A stretch of 59,725 nucleotides of DNA, taken from Planctomycetota bacterium. Its GTDB lineage: Bacteria > Planctomycetota > Phycisphaerae > Phycisphaerales > UBA1924. A model generated the notes under the pieces. The model was not told the origin of the DNA. It saw only the letters and a program-made list of their open reading frames with translations, and searched no databases. The DNA is taken from the NCBI GenBank assembly GCA_024276195.1, contig JAJRXR010000057.1, positions 1-59,725 of the forward strand. Direction: 5' to 3'. Shown here one piece after another: positions 19,477-27,755 of the stretch. The translations under genes and the position numbers were made by a program. Numbering within the stretch: position 1 is the first letter of the stretch; each line of letters opens with the position of its first letter.

Positions 19477-20526
19477 ATGCCCGAGTCCGAGCCCTACCCG
19501 CTGACGTTCGAGCCGATCCTCATGCCCAAGGTCTGGGGCGGGCGGCGCCTCGAGCGCTACGCCAAGGCCATGCCCCCCATCGCCTCGATCGGCGAGAGCT
19601 GGGAAATCACGGACCTGGACCAGACCAGCGCCTCGGGCGGCGGGGGGGGCGCAGCCCGCTCGGTCGTTCGCGCCGGCGCGATGTCGGGCAAAACCATCCA
19701 CGAGGTCATCGAGCACTGGGGCACGCTGCTTCTCGGCGAGCGCCTGCTCGCCAGCGAGCGCATCAAGCAAGAGCAGGGGATGCCCTCGTTCCCATTGCTG
19801 GTCAAGTATCTCGACGCCCGCGAGCATTTGTCTGTTCAGGTCCACCCGAGCCCGGAGTACGCCTCGGCCCACGCCGACGCGTTTCTCAAGACCGAGAGCT
19901 GGCACGTCATCGAGGCCGAGGAAGGCAGCGTGATCTTCAAGGGCCTGCGCGAGGGCGTCACGCCCGAGCGTCTGCGCGAGGCGATCGGGGCGGGAACCGT
20001 GCCCGAGGTCCTGCGCGCTGTCCCGGCGGTCGTGGGCGAGTGCCACACCCTGCCCAGCGGCACGGTCCACGCCCTCGGCGCCGGCGTGCTTGTCGCCGAG
20101 ATCCAGACCCCAAGCGACACGACGTTTCGTTTGTATGACTGGACCCGCGAGTACGACCGACCCGAGCGCGAGCTGCACATCGCCCAGGCGCTCGAGTGTG
20201 CCGATTTCGGCCCGCCCATCCGCCCGGGAACGCTCTCGCCCGAGACCGACCGGGGCGTCGTCGCCGAGACCGAGTTCTACCGCCTTATCGAGGCCCGCCT
20301 CACCGGCTCCAAAGAGCCCGTCGGCATCAACGACGCCCCCGTCGTCGCCATGTGCATCAGCGGCGATGGACGCGTGCTCATCGAAGATCCTGATGGCCGC
20401 TTCGAGACGGTCGAACTCGCGCGCGGGCAAACGGCTCTTATCCCTGCGGCCCTTTCGGGCTACGCGACCGTCCGCGGCGACAAGGGCGACATGGCGTTGC
20501 TTATGGGCGAGGCGCTGCCGGGCTGA
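19477..20526 (+). CDS. manA: Class I mannose-6-phosphate isomerase
   Basis: A 349-residue zinc-dependent phosphomannose isomerase that interconverts fructose-6-P and mannose-6-P, feeding GDP-sugar synthesis. Motifs in order: PKVWGGRRL near the N-terminus, GESWEIT, then the zinc ligands in SVQVHPSPEYA (Gln, His) and KTESWHVIEAE (Glu), and the fourth ligand His in SGTVHALGAG. The QTPSDTTFRLYDW segment is also diagnostic. ATG at 19477 follows ggagacgag. It lies 16 bases after the UvrC-like gene, which suggests co-transcription. Confidence 0.92.
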   Translation: MPESEPYPLTFEPILMPKVWGGRRLERYAKAMPPIASIGESWEITDLDQTSASGGGGGAARSVVRAGAMSGKTIHEVIEHWGTLLLGERLLASERIKQEQGMPSFPLLVKYLDAREHLSVQVHPSPEYASAHADAFLKTESWHVIEAEEGSVIFKGLREGVTPERLREAIGAGTVPEVLRAVPAVVGECHTLPSGTVHALGAGVLVAEIQTPSDTTFRLYDWTREYDRPERELHIAQALECADFGPPIRPGTLSPETDRGVVAETEFYRLIEARLTGSKEPVGINDAPVVAMCISGDGRVLIEDPDGRFETVELARGQTALIPAALSGYATVRGDKGDMALLMGEALPG

Positions 20527-20562
20527 CCTAAGGACCTCAGTTCGCGAGCCGAGAGAGGACGG

Positions 20563-21210
20563 TCAGCAACACTGCCAGAGAAAGCGTGCGGCACGCCCGT
20601 CCGTATGGATGAACGCATAGCCCATACCCGCATCACCGAAGTTGATCCGGAACTCGCTCTGCGCCGAATCAATCTGAATGAGCATTTGCCACTTTCCACC
20701 AGTGGGCGTTCCGTCAATCTGTAGCCAATCCGGCTCGCCGAAGAGCCTCGACCCCAGAGCATCGGGATCGTTCGGAGCATCGGTATCGGTCACTGCGAAC
20801 TCGACGTCCTGCCAACTTGGGCCTCGCTTCATCCCGATTATTCGGTCGATAAGTGGGGGCTTGTTGGTCACGAGACCCTGTAGCGTGGGGCCGAATGTGA
20901 GATCGGTCGTGTCAACGATTGGCTCAAAAGGCGCGGGCTGCAAGACCACGGCGTTCTCGCCGCCCTCTGGTTCCCATGTGCTCTCGACGTACTCTTCGCC
21001 CGGCTCGGGGTCTGTCATGAAGACGTAGGCCATCTGTTGGCCGCCAAACTGCATGTCTTTCGGCAGCGCAATCTGACAGATGAACCGCATCGGCTGGCCG
21101 GTCGAACGCGAGAGTGGCCACTGCGGATCGCTGAGCCACACCGGAGCGCCACCGAACTTCGTGACAAGAGTACGAATGTTCGCTTTCGGCTTGAACTCAA
21201 GTTTGCCCAT
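20563..21210 (-). CDS. DUF1963 (YwqG-like) protein
   Basis: A 215-residue protein of the DUF1963/YwqG group. Visible signatures are TKFGGAPVWLSDPQWPLS, MRFICQIALP and the C-terminal GMGYAFIHTDGRAARFLWQC. The biochemical function is unknown; homologues appear both in housekeeping loci and near contact-dependent toxin immunity genes. Codon use is clearly more AT-rich than that of its neighbours, which suggests a later arrival. The gene is leftward and lies 9 bases downstream of the DegT aminotransferase stop, so it may be co-transcribed with it. Confidence 0.82.
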   Translation of the reverse strand: MGKLEFKPKANIRTLVTKFGGAPVWLSDPQWPLSRSTGQPMRFICQIALPKDMQFGGQQMAYVFMTDPEPGEEYVESTWEPEGGENAVVLQPAPFEPIVDTTDLTFGPTLQGLVTNKPPLIDRIIGMKRGPSWQDVEFAVTDTDAPNDPDALGSRLFGEPDWLQIDGTPTGGKWQMLIQIDSAQSEFRINFGDAGMGYAFIHTDGRAARFLWQCC

Positions 21211-21219
21211 GCAGCGAGT

Positions 21220-22386
21220 CTACTTCATGCGAGCTGCTGCGACCTTCTTGATCGCCTCGCCGATCTTGTCCGCCTGCTCGTCGCTCAGGTCGTGGTGGAT
21301 CGGGATGCAGAACACACGCTCGCAGAGCATCGTGCTCACGGGCGGGTGATCGGTCACGATGTCCTTGAACGCTGGCTGGGTGGTCAGGGGCTTGGGGTAG
21401 TGGACCGCCGTGGGCACGCCCTCCGCCTTGAGCGCCGCGCAGAACTCGTCGCGCGTCCCGGACAGAACCTCGGGATCGAAGCGGCACGTATAAAGATGCC
21501 ACGCCGGATCCAGCCCGTCGTCGATCCTCGGGCGATCGACGCCATCGATGGCGTCGATGATCGCGTGGAAGCGTGTGGCCACGGCGCGACGCCGGTTGGT
21601 CTGGTCCAGCAGACGGTCGAGCTTGGAGAGGCCGATGGCGCCCGTGATGTCGTTCATGCGGTAGTTGAAGCCGATGGACTCGTGGAGGTACTTGCCGCTC
21701 TCGCCGTGCGAGCGGAGAAGACCGATCGTGCGGGCGATGGCGTCGTCGTTGGTCGTCACCATGCCGCCCTCGCCGGTGCCGAGGTTTTTGGTGGCGTAGA
21801 ACGAGTATGTGACAACATCGCCGAAGGCGCCGAGTCCTTTGCCCTTGTACGTCGCCAGGTGGGCCTGGGCCGCGTCGTAGATGACCTTGAGGTTGTGCTT
21901 CCTGGCCAGGGCCTCGACCGCGTCGATGTCCACGGGGGCGCCATACAGGTGCGTCACGCTGATCGCGGTGGTCTTGGGCGTGATGCGCTTCTCGGCGTCG
22001 GCGATGTCAATCTGGTAGGTGTCCTCGTGAACGTCGCAGAAGATCGGGTTGGCGCCAGCCGCGACGATCATGCTCGCCGTCGCGATGTACGTCCACGCGG
22101 GGACGAGCACATCGTCGCCCGCCTTGATCGTCGCGCCGTACGCGAGTTGCAGGGCGCACGTCCCGTTGGCGCAGGTCATCCCGTGCTTGGCGTCGGTGGC
22201 TTTGGCGAAGCGCTCTTCGAGCGCGGCGCACTTGCTCGCGGCGCGCAGCATGCCCGACTCGAGCACCTCGTTGGCCGCGGCGATGTCCGCCTGGGTCAGG
22301 CCCAGGGACATGAACGGGACCATGTTCTCGAACACGGGCGTGCCGCCGTCGATCGCGAGGGTCTGGGCGGTGGCGCTGCTGGTCAT
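21220..22386 (-). CDS. DegT/DnrJ/EryC1/StrS family PLP-dependent sugar aminotransferase
   Basis: A 388-residue type I fold aminotransferase, typically acting on keto-sugars bound to a nucleotide for surface polysaccharide synthesis. The PLP lysine lies in SFYATKNLGTGEGGMV; the preceding VIYDAAQAH holds the Asp that contacts the PLP ring nitrogen. The NYRMNDITGAIGLSKL segment is characteristic of the family. The ATG at 22386 is preceded by aggagat on the coding strand. No other nucleotide-sugar gene adjoins it, so the substrate is open. The upstream 511 bases hold no protein gene. Confidence 0.92.
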   Translation of the reverse strand: MTSSATAQTLAIDGGTPVFENMVPFMSLGLTQADIAAANEVLESGMLRAASKCAALEERFAKATDAKHGMTCANGTCALQLAYGATIKAGDDVLVPAWTYIATASMIVAAGANPIFCDVHEDTYQIDIADAEKRITPKTTAISVTHLYGAPVDIDAVEALARKHNLKVIYDAAQAHLATYKGKGLGAFGDVVTYSFYATKNLGTGEGGMVTTNDDAIARTIGLLRSHGESGKYLHESIGFNYRMNDITGAIGLSKLDRLLDQTNRRRAVATRFHAIIDAIDGVDRPRIDDGLDPAWHLYTCRFDPEVLSGTRDEFCAALKAEGVPTAVHYPKPLTTQPAFKDIVTDHPPVSTMLCERVFCIPIHHDLSDEQADKIGEAIKKVAAARMK

Positions 22387-22576
22387 GCGGATCTCCTCTG
22401 GTCAGGCCCGGGCAGGGGTCCGTCCGCCGCCGGGCCTGGGCATGGATCGTAGGAGCCCATCGCCCCCGATCCGCCCGAGAACACACGGATCTGGAGCCTT
22501 GGGATCTGGGGCTCGGGCGGACCAGATGAGCGGCGGTGGGAGAGGCGCCGGGCCTAGAGGGGAAACATTCTCGGGC

Positions 22577-22597
22577 CAAAAAAGGCCCTCAGGGCCT
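22577..22597 (-). terminator. Intrinsic terminator, leftward
   Basis: On the minus strand, aggccc-tga-gggcct is followed directly by a run of six T. It would stop transcription coming from accC or from an RNA lying between it and 22818. Confidence 0.65.
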
Positions 22598-22599
22598 GC

Positions 22600-22818
22600 A
22601 ATCGCGGCTTGTCCACTTTCTCCGTCACAATCGGTGGCATCCGCACAGGCGTGATGCACCTTGTGGGTGTCGCAGGCGGAACGGTCCGCCGGTTGGGTAG
22701 GACAGCGACACGCGGACGCCGCTGAAACACGCGGCGGATCACGATTCTCTCTCTCTTTCTCTCTCTTGCCAAGACAGGCGAACAAGCCCCTGCGGATACG
22801 CGGGGGCTTGTTCTTTTT
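22600..22818 (+). ncRNA. Candidate structured non-coding RNA
   Basis: A gene-free stretch with strong pairing potential. gtgtcgc (22667-22673) and gcgacac (22704-22710) can pair around an inner ggcgga-acgg-tccgcc hairpin, and gccgc/gcggc pairs further on. A ctctctctttctctctct pyrimidine tract and a 15-bp terminator follow at the right end. The matching terminator at the left end faces the other way, so transcription from within would be stopped in either direction. I could not match it to tmRNA, RNase P, 6S or SRP RNA. High GC makes chance pairing common, so this is only a candidate; orientation is taken from the stronger terminator. Confidence 0.3.
22780..22818 (+). terminator. Strong intrinsic terminator, rightward
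   Basis: Left arm gaacaagcccctgcg and right arm cgcgggggcttgttc form a continuous 15-bp stem (one G-T wobble) with a gata loop, followed by ttttt. No protein gene on the plus strand ends here, which implies a plus-strand RNA upstream. Confidence 0.8.
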
Positions 22819-22826
22819 AGAGTCTT

Positions 22827-22884
22827 CGGAGGCGAGGGCTTCCAGCCCTCGCTCATTGTGATCGGGAGGGCTGGAAGCCCTCCC
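22827..22884. repeat. REP-like palindrome pair downstream of accC
   Basis: gaggcgagggcttccagccc (part of the same core as at 15206) and, 14 bases later, its inverted form gggagggctggaagccctccc. They fill the gap between the accC stop and the rightward terminator. Confidence 0.75.
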
Positions 22885-22897
22885 CTCAGGGGGGGCC

Positions 22898-24241
22898 TCA
22901 CGCCTTGAGCAACCGCTCCAGGAAGTGAATATCCACACCCCCGCGCGCAAACGCGGCGTTGCGCATCAGGCGGCGCAGCAGCGGGATCGTCGTCTTGATC
23001 GGCCCCACGTTGAACTCGCTCAGCGCCCGCGATGCCCGCGTGATCGCCTCTTCACGCGTTTCGGCGTGCACGATCAGCTTGCCGATCATCGAGTCGTAGT
23101 TCGGCGGCACGTAGTACCCCGGTACGACGTGCGAATCGATCCGCACACCCGGTCCCCCGGGCAGTTCCCACGTCTCGATCTTGCCCGCGCTGGGCATGAA
23201 GTTCTGCTCCGGGTTCTCCGCGTTGATGCGGCACTCGATCGCGTGCCCCCGCACCTTGATGTCCCTCTGCTTGAACGCCAGCGCCTCGCCCGCCGCGATC
23301 AGGATCGACTGCTTGACGATGTCCACGCCCGTGATCAGCTCTGTGATCGGGTGCTCAACCTGCACCCGCGTGTTCACCTCGAGCATGTAGAAGTTCTGGT
23401 CCGCGTCCATCAGGAACTCGACCGTCGCGGCGCCCGCGTACTCGGCGCTCCTGACCAGCTTGGCCGCTGACTCGCACACGCTCTGGATCTTCTTCCGCTC
23501 GATCAGCGGCCCGGGCGCCTCCTCGACGATCTTCTGATGGCGGCGCTGCATCGAGCAGTCACGCTCCCACAGGTGGATCGCGTGCCCGTGCTTGTCGCCC
23601 AGAACCTGGACCTCAACATGGCGCGCGTCCTCCAGAAACTTCTCGACGAAGACGGCCCCGTTTCCGAACGCCGCCAACGCCTCCTGCTGGGCCTTGGCGA
23701 TGTTCGTCCGCAGCGTCGCCTCGTTGCGGCACACTCGCATCCCGCGCCCGCCCCCGCCCGCGACCGCCTTGATAATCACCGGGTACCCGATCTCGGCGGC
23801 GACCTCGACGGCCTCCTGCTCCTCCTCGATCGCGCCCTCCGAGCCCGGGAACACCGGGACTTTGGCCGCCTTGGCGTAGCGCTTGGCCTCGACCTTGTCG
23901 CCCAGCTTGCCCATCGCCTCTGGGCTCGGGCCGATGAACTCGATCTTGCAGTCCCGGCACACCTCGGAAAAATCAGCCCGCTCGGACAAGAACCCGTACC
24001 CCGGGTGGATCGCGTCAACGTCCGCGATCTCCGCAGCCGAGATGATCCGCGAGATGTTCAGGTAGCTGTCCTTGGCCGGCGCATCGCCGACGCAGATCGC
24101 GCGGTCCGCCAGCCTCAGATACGGCGCGTCCGCGTCGGCCCGCGAATACACGCACACCGCCTCCATGCCCAGCTCGTGGCAGGCCCGAAGAATGCGGAGG
24201 GCGATCTCACCCCGGTTGGCGATCAGAACTCGTTTGAACAT
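22898..24241 (-). CDS. accC: Acetyl-CoA carboxylase biotin carboxylase subunit
   Basis: A 447-residue biotin carboxylase, the ATP-grasp enzyme that carboxylates biotin on AccB in the first step of fatty-acid synthesis. It starts MFKRVLIANRGEIALRILRA. It has the ATP-binding loop KAVAGGGGRGMRV, the Mg/ATP segment MQRRHQKIVEEAP and the catalytic NTRVQVEHPITELITG. Length is normal. It is the last gene in a leftward run M24 peptidase - accB - accC, 92 bases after accB. Confidence 0.96.
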   Translation of the reverse strand: MFKRVLIANRGEIALRILRACHELGMEAVCVYSRADADAPYLRLADRAICVGDAPAKDSYLNISRIISAAEIADVDAIHPGYGFLSERADFSEVCRDCKIEFIGPSPEAMGKLGDKVEAKRYAKAAKVPVFPGSEGAIEEEQEAVEVAAEIGYPVIIKAVAGGGGRGMRVCRNEATLRTNIAKAQQEALAAFGNGAVFVEKFLEDARHVEVQVLGDKHGHAIHLWERDCSMQRRHQKIVEEAPGPLIERKKIQSVCESAAKLVRSAEYAGAATVEFLMDADQNFYMLEVNTRVQVEHPITELITGVDIVKQSILIAAGEALAFKQRDIKVRGHAIECRINAENPEQNFMPSAGKIETWELPGGPGVRIDSHVVPGYYVPPNYDSMIGKLIVHAETREEAITRASRALSEFNVGPIKTTIPLLRRLMRNAAFARGGVDIHFLERLLKA

Positions 24242-24333
24242 GAGAAATCAGGTATTGGGCAATGGGCAGTAGACAATTGAAAAGACAGCGCGAAGAGACA
24301 AGAGCGTTCGGCGACGGGACCATTGCCCCCACA

Positions 24334-24789
24334 TCACACCGGACGCACGAGAAAGAGCTTCTGTCCGAACTCGACCGAGTCACCATCCTTGACCAGGATC
24401 CGCTCGACCGTCCCCGCGTTCTCGGCCTTGATCTCGTTGAAGACCTTCATCGCCTCGACCACGCACACCACCGACCCGGGCGAGATCGATGCGCCCGGCG
24501 CGACATACGCCTCCGCGTCCGGGTTCGGCTTCGAGTAGAACGTCCCGACCATGGGCGACTCGATGGCGACGAGGCCGTCATCGACTGGCGCCGGCGCGCT
24601 CGGCGCAGCAGCAGCCGCTGGCGCCGCCGTGCCGTTCGACGCCGGAGCGGGCGCGACATGGACGACGGGCGCTTCTGCGCCGCCGCGTTTGATGGTGACG
24701 GTCTCGTCCTTGTCGCGGAGGTCGAGCTCGCTCAGCTCGTTCTCCACCATGAGGCGGACCAACTCTTTCAGTTTGCGTGTATCGATCAT
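24334..24789 (-). CDS. accB: Acetyl-CoA carboxylase biotin carboxyl carrier protein
   Basis: A 151-residue BCCP. The N-terminal helix IDTRKLKELVRLMVENELSE is typical, followed by an Ala/Pro-rich flexible linker (residues about 45-75). The C-terminal biotinyl domain has SPMVGTFY and the modified lysine in VEAMKVFNEI (EAMKV in place of the more common EAMKL/M). BirA biotinylates this lysine; a BioY biotin importer is at the right edge of the window. The ATG at 24789 fits the conserved N-terminus; the frame is open further upstream but unconserved. Confidence 0.95.
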   Translation of the reverse strand: MIDTRKLKELVRLMVENELSELDLRDKDETVTIKRGGAEAPVVHVAPAPASNGTAAPAAAAAPSAPAPVDDGLVAIESPMVGTFYSKPNPDAEAYVAPGASISPGSVVCVVEAMKVFNEIKAENAGTVERILVKDGDSVEFGQKLFLVRPV

Positions 24790-24832
24790 GAGTAGTCTCG
24801 TTTGAGAGGCGCCAGCGTACCCGCCCCAAGCC

Positions 24833-25984
24833 TTACCGGCGCGTCGCCCAGGCCAGATCCTTCGCCAGCGACGACAGATTCTTCGCCCCGCGCTCCGTGA
24901 TGACGTAATCATCCTCCAGGCGCACGCCCCCGATCCCGGGCAGGTAGATCCCCGGCTCGATCGTCACCACGTTGCCCACCTCCAGCAGCGCCGAGCGGGG
25001 CGAACGCGCGCCCATGCTCGGGAGCTCGTGGATATCCAGCCCGATCCCGTGCCCCAGCCCGTGACCGAACTGCTTGCTGTACCCGGCTTTGGAGATGATT
25101 TCTCGCGCGATCCGGTCCGCCTCGAGGCAGGGCAGTCCGGGGCGCAGGGCGCTGGCTGCAGCCTCGTGGGCTTCGAGCACGATCTTGTATATTTCCCGAA
25201 CACGCGCGGGCCACCCCCCGATCCCGAACGTCCGCGTCATGTCCCCGTGGTACCCCTTCCAGGTCGCGCCCCAGTCAATCAGCAGCGTCTGGCGAGAACC
25301 AACTTTCGTCGCGCCGGGGGTGTAGTGGGGCAGCGAGCTGTTGGCCCGGGCGCCGACGATCGTCTCGAAGCTCGGGTCGGGCGAGCCCCGGTCCTTCATC
25401 TCGTGCTCCAGAATCGCGCACAGCTCAAGCTCGGTCATACCGACCCTGATCTGCGGCAACGTCGCGACAAGGGCCGCCTCCTGAATGCGGATCGCCCGCT
25501 GGAGCAGGCGGATCTCGCTCGCGTCCTTGACGGCGCGCAGCCTGAGCAGGACCGAGTCGGTGCGCACAAGCGACCGCGCCGCGATGGAGCGTTTGCGCAG
25601 GGCTTTCTTGAGCGCGATCTCGTTGTTGAGCGTCATGTGCTCGCCCTGGATAGCGATCCGATCCGGGCGGCGCGCGACCAGTTCCTCACCGACCGCCTCG
25701 CTCATCAGGGCGGTCCGCATCCGCACCTTGACGATGCGCTTGAACCCGCCGAGTTCCTCCTCGTACCGGGAATCGGAGATCATCGTTGGCTTGCCCCGCC
25801 CCACGACGAGGTAGCTGTCGCCGCCGAGAAACCCGGTCAGGTAGGCCACATCGCGCGGGTTGGACACGACCATGTGGTCGGCGTCCAGCTTCCGCAGCTC
25901 GCTCCTGAGCTTCTTGAGGCGGGCGCCGAACGGATCGCCCGCGGGGCTCTTGGTTCGGGCCTTGGGCGTGCGTGCAGCGGTCAT
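24833..25984 (-). CDS. M24 family metallopeptidase (Xaa-Pro aminopeptidase-like)
   Basis: A 383-residue creatinase/prolidase-fold peptidase that removes N-terminal residues next to proline. The N-terminal creatinase domain includes SNPRDVAYLTGFLGGDSYLV. The catalytic domain has the dinuclear metal ligands in IDWGATWKGYHGDMTRTFG (two Asp), FGHGLGHGIGLDIHE (His), EPGIYLPGIGG (Glu) and VRLEDDYVIT (Glu). Its position directly upstream of accB is common in bacteria. ATG at 25984 chosen; the open frame extends further upstream into non-conserved sequence. Confidence 0.92.
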   Translation of the reverse strand: MTAARTPKARTKSPAGDPFGARLKKLRSELRKLDADHMVVSNPRDVAYLTGFLGGDSYLVVGRGKPTMISDSRYEEELGGFKRIVKVRMRTALMSEAVGEELVARRPDRIAIQGEHMTLNNEIALKKALRKRSIAARSLVRTDSVLLRLRAVKDASEIRLLQRAIRIQEAALVATLPQIRVGMTELELCAILEHEMKDRGSPDPSFETIVGARANSSLPHYTPGATKVGSRQTLLIDWGATWKGYHGDMTRTFGIGGWPARVREIYKIVLEAHEAAASALRPGLPCLEADRIAREIISKAGYSKQFGHGLGHGIGLDIHELPSMGARSPRSALLEVGNVVTIEPGIYLPGIGGVRLEDDYVITERGAKNLSSLAKDLAWATRR

Positions 25985-26091
25985 CGCCCCGATGATAGCT
26001 CTCTCGATCGGTTCGGCGTGCGCACGATTCGGCGCTCGCGGGCCGATCCACACCCCGCCTCCGGGCGTACCGTCGGGGTGGTGGGTGGAGC

Positions 26092-27708
26092 ATGAACAGC
26101 ACAACCCGGGCACACGGGCGCCTGCGCCCGGCGCCGATCGTCGCAGCCGCCCTGCTGCTGGCGATCCTGACGCCCAGCGTTCTCTACCCGCTCGCGCGCG
26201 TCGCGGTCGAGATTGCGCAGGGCGCCGCCAGCGCTGACGCATGGGCCGGACCCGCCGTCGGCGCTGTCGCGGGCGCGTTCGTCCGTTCGCTGGGCGTCGC
26301 GCTGCTCATCGCTGCGATGGCGACCGCTCTCGCGTTTCCCGCGGCCCGCCTGCTGGCGCGACGCGGCGCGATCTGGGCGCCGATGCTGATGACCCCGATG
26401 CTCATGCCCGCGTACCTGGCGTACGCGGGCTGGGGCCTGGCGCGGGCGCCGGGCACGATTCTGGGCGATGCGCTCGAACGCGCCGCCTCAGCGGGAGCGC
26501 GCTGGGCGCCGATCTACACCGGGCGCTCGCTCGCGATTGTCGCGCTGGCGCTGTGGGCCTTCCCGCTCGCGGCGCTGGTGCTCGCGTCCTCCATCGCCCG
26601 GCGTGACCCGGCCCTGGACGATGTCCTCCGCCTCGAGCCCGCGTCCAAGCTCCTCCGCATCCGCGCTGCGCTCGGGCTGCACCGCGCGTCCATCGGCGCC
26701 AGCGTCGCGCTCGTCGCGCTGGCCATGCTCGGCTCGAGCGTGCCTCTGCACCTGGCCCAGGTGGACACCCTGGCCATCGTCGTCTGGCGCGAGCTCAGCG
26801 AGAGCCCCCGCGCCGACTGGTGGCAAGCGTGGGTCAGCGCCTCGCCTCTGCTCGCGCTCGCGATGCTCGGCGCCTGGATCGTCGGCGGGCGCCTCGTCCG
26901 CGCGGGCATGAGCGATTCCAGCGAGCTTCCCCGCGACGACACCGTCCGCCGGGTCGGGCTCTGGACGCGGGCCAGCGCCGTCGCGGTCTGGATCGCCGCC
27001 GTCGGCGCACCGATCGCGCTCTTCGCCATCTCCATCCGCAGCCCGGACTCGCTCTGGCGGTTCTGGAGGCTCAGCGCCGAGGGCGTGCGCACAAGCCTGC
27101 TGACCGCCCTGGCGGTCTCGCTCTGCTCGCTGCTCATCGCGCTCTCGCTCAGCTACCTGCTCTCGACGCGCTCGCGGGGCGGGGCGCGGGTGGCGTCGGG
27201 GGCTGTGCGTGTGCTGCTTCTGAGCGCGATGGCGCCCGGCGTGCTCGTGGGCGCGGCGCTTGTTGAGAGCTTCCCATCGCTCGAGCCTCGGGCGCTGCCC
27301 GTGCTCGCGGGCGTCGCCCGGTTCGGGTTTGTCGCGGCGGTGGGCGCGTGCCTGGCGTCGTGGGCGGAGCCGCTGGCCCGGCGCGATGCGCGCCTGCTCG
27401 CCAGCCCCGGCGCCCGGGCCTGGGCGATCGCGTGCCTGCCGACGCAGTGGGCGCTGCTCGTCGGCGCCTCGCTCGCCGCCGGGCTCATGAGCCTGCACGA
27501 GATCGAGGCGAGCGTGCTCGTCCAGCCCCCCGGGTCCGGGGCGCTGGCCCAGCAGATCCTCTCATACCTCCACTTCGCTCGCCTCGAGGACATGTCCAGC
27601 GCTGGCCTCTGGCTCGTCGGGGGCGGAACACTCGCGGCCCTCGGTGTCACCGGGCTCATCGCCCTCGGAGCCCGGGCGGGCCAAGGGCGAGCCGGGGGGC
27701 GATCGTGA
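26092..27708 (+). CDS. ABC transporter permease, iron(III)/thiamine type
   Basis: A 538-residue integral membrane protein with about 12 helices arranged as two permease halves, like the FbpB/ThiP class that imports ferric iron, thiamine or similar solutes. Recognisable parts are the first-half coupling region with DDVLRLEPASKLLRIRAALG and a second half beginning LWRFWRLSAEGVRTSLLTAL. The EAA-like loops are degenerate. No ATP-binding or solute-binding partner is adjacent, so the substrate cannot be assigned; it could be an orphan or pair with proteins encoded elsewhere. It is divergent from the M24 peptidase gene. Confidence 0.75.
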   Translation: MNSTTRAHGRLRPAPIVAAALLLAILTPSVLYPLARVAVEIAQGAASADAWAGPAVGAVAGAFVRSLGVALLIAAMATALAFPAARLLARRGAIWAPMLMTPMLMPAYLAYAGWGLARAPGTILGDALERAASAGARWAPIYTGRSLAIVALALWAFPLAALVLASSIARRDPALDDVLRLEPASKLLRIRAALGLHRASIGASVALVALAMLGSSVPLHLAQVDTLAIVVWRELSESPRADWWQAWVSASPLLALAMLGAWIVGGRLVRAGMSDSSELPRDDTVRRVGLWTRASAVAVWIAAVGAPIALFAISIRSPDSLWRFWRLSAEGVRTSLLTALAVSLCSLLIALSLSYLLSTRSRGGARVASGAVRVLLLSAMAPGVLVGAALVESFPSLEPRALPVLAGVARFGFVAAVGACLASWAEPLARRDARLLASPGARAWAIACLPTQWALLVGASLAAGLMSLHEIEASVLVQPPGSGALAQQILSYLHFARLEDMSSAGLWLVGGGTLAALGVTGLIALGARAGQGRAGGRS

Positions 27709-27755
27709 GCAACCGTGAGGATCCAGCGCGAGTATCCGGTAGGATGTCCCCGCCT

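Noticed and set aside
17499-19478. 659-codon leftward frame
   Set aside because: Antisense to the FabZ-like and UvrC-like genes, with no recognisable domain.
21037-22452. 471-codon rightward frame
   Set aside because: Antisense to the DegT aminotransferase and to the DUF1963 start; no motif.
22600-22780. SRP RNA, 6S RNA, tmRNA or RNase P RNA
   Set aside because: None of the conserved cores of these RNAs could be found in either strand.
22554-22901. 115-codon leftward frame upstream of the DegT gene
   Set aside because: It begins in a REP-like repeat and its end runs through an intrinsic terminator, so it is not a convincing protein gene.
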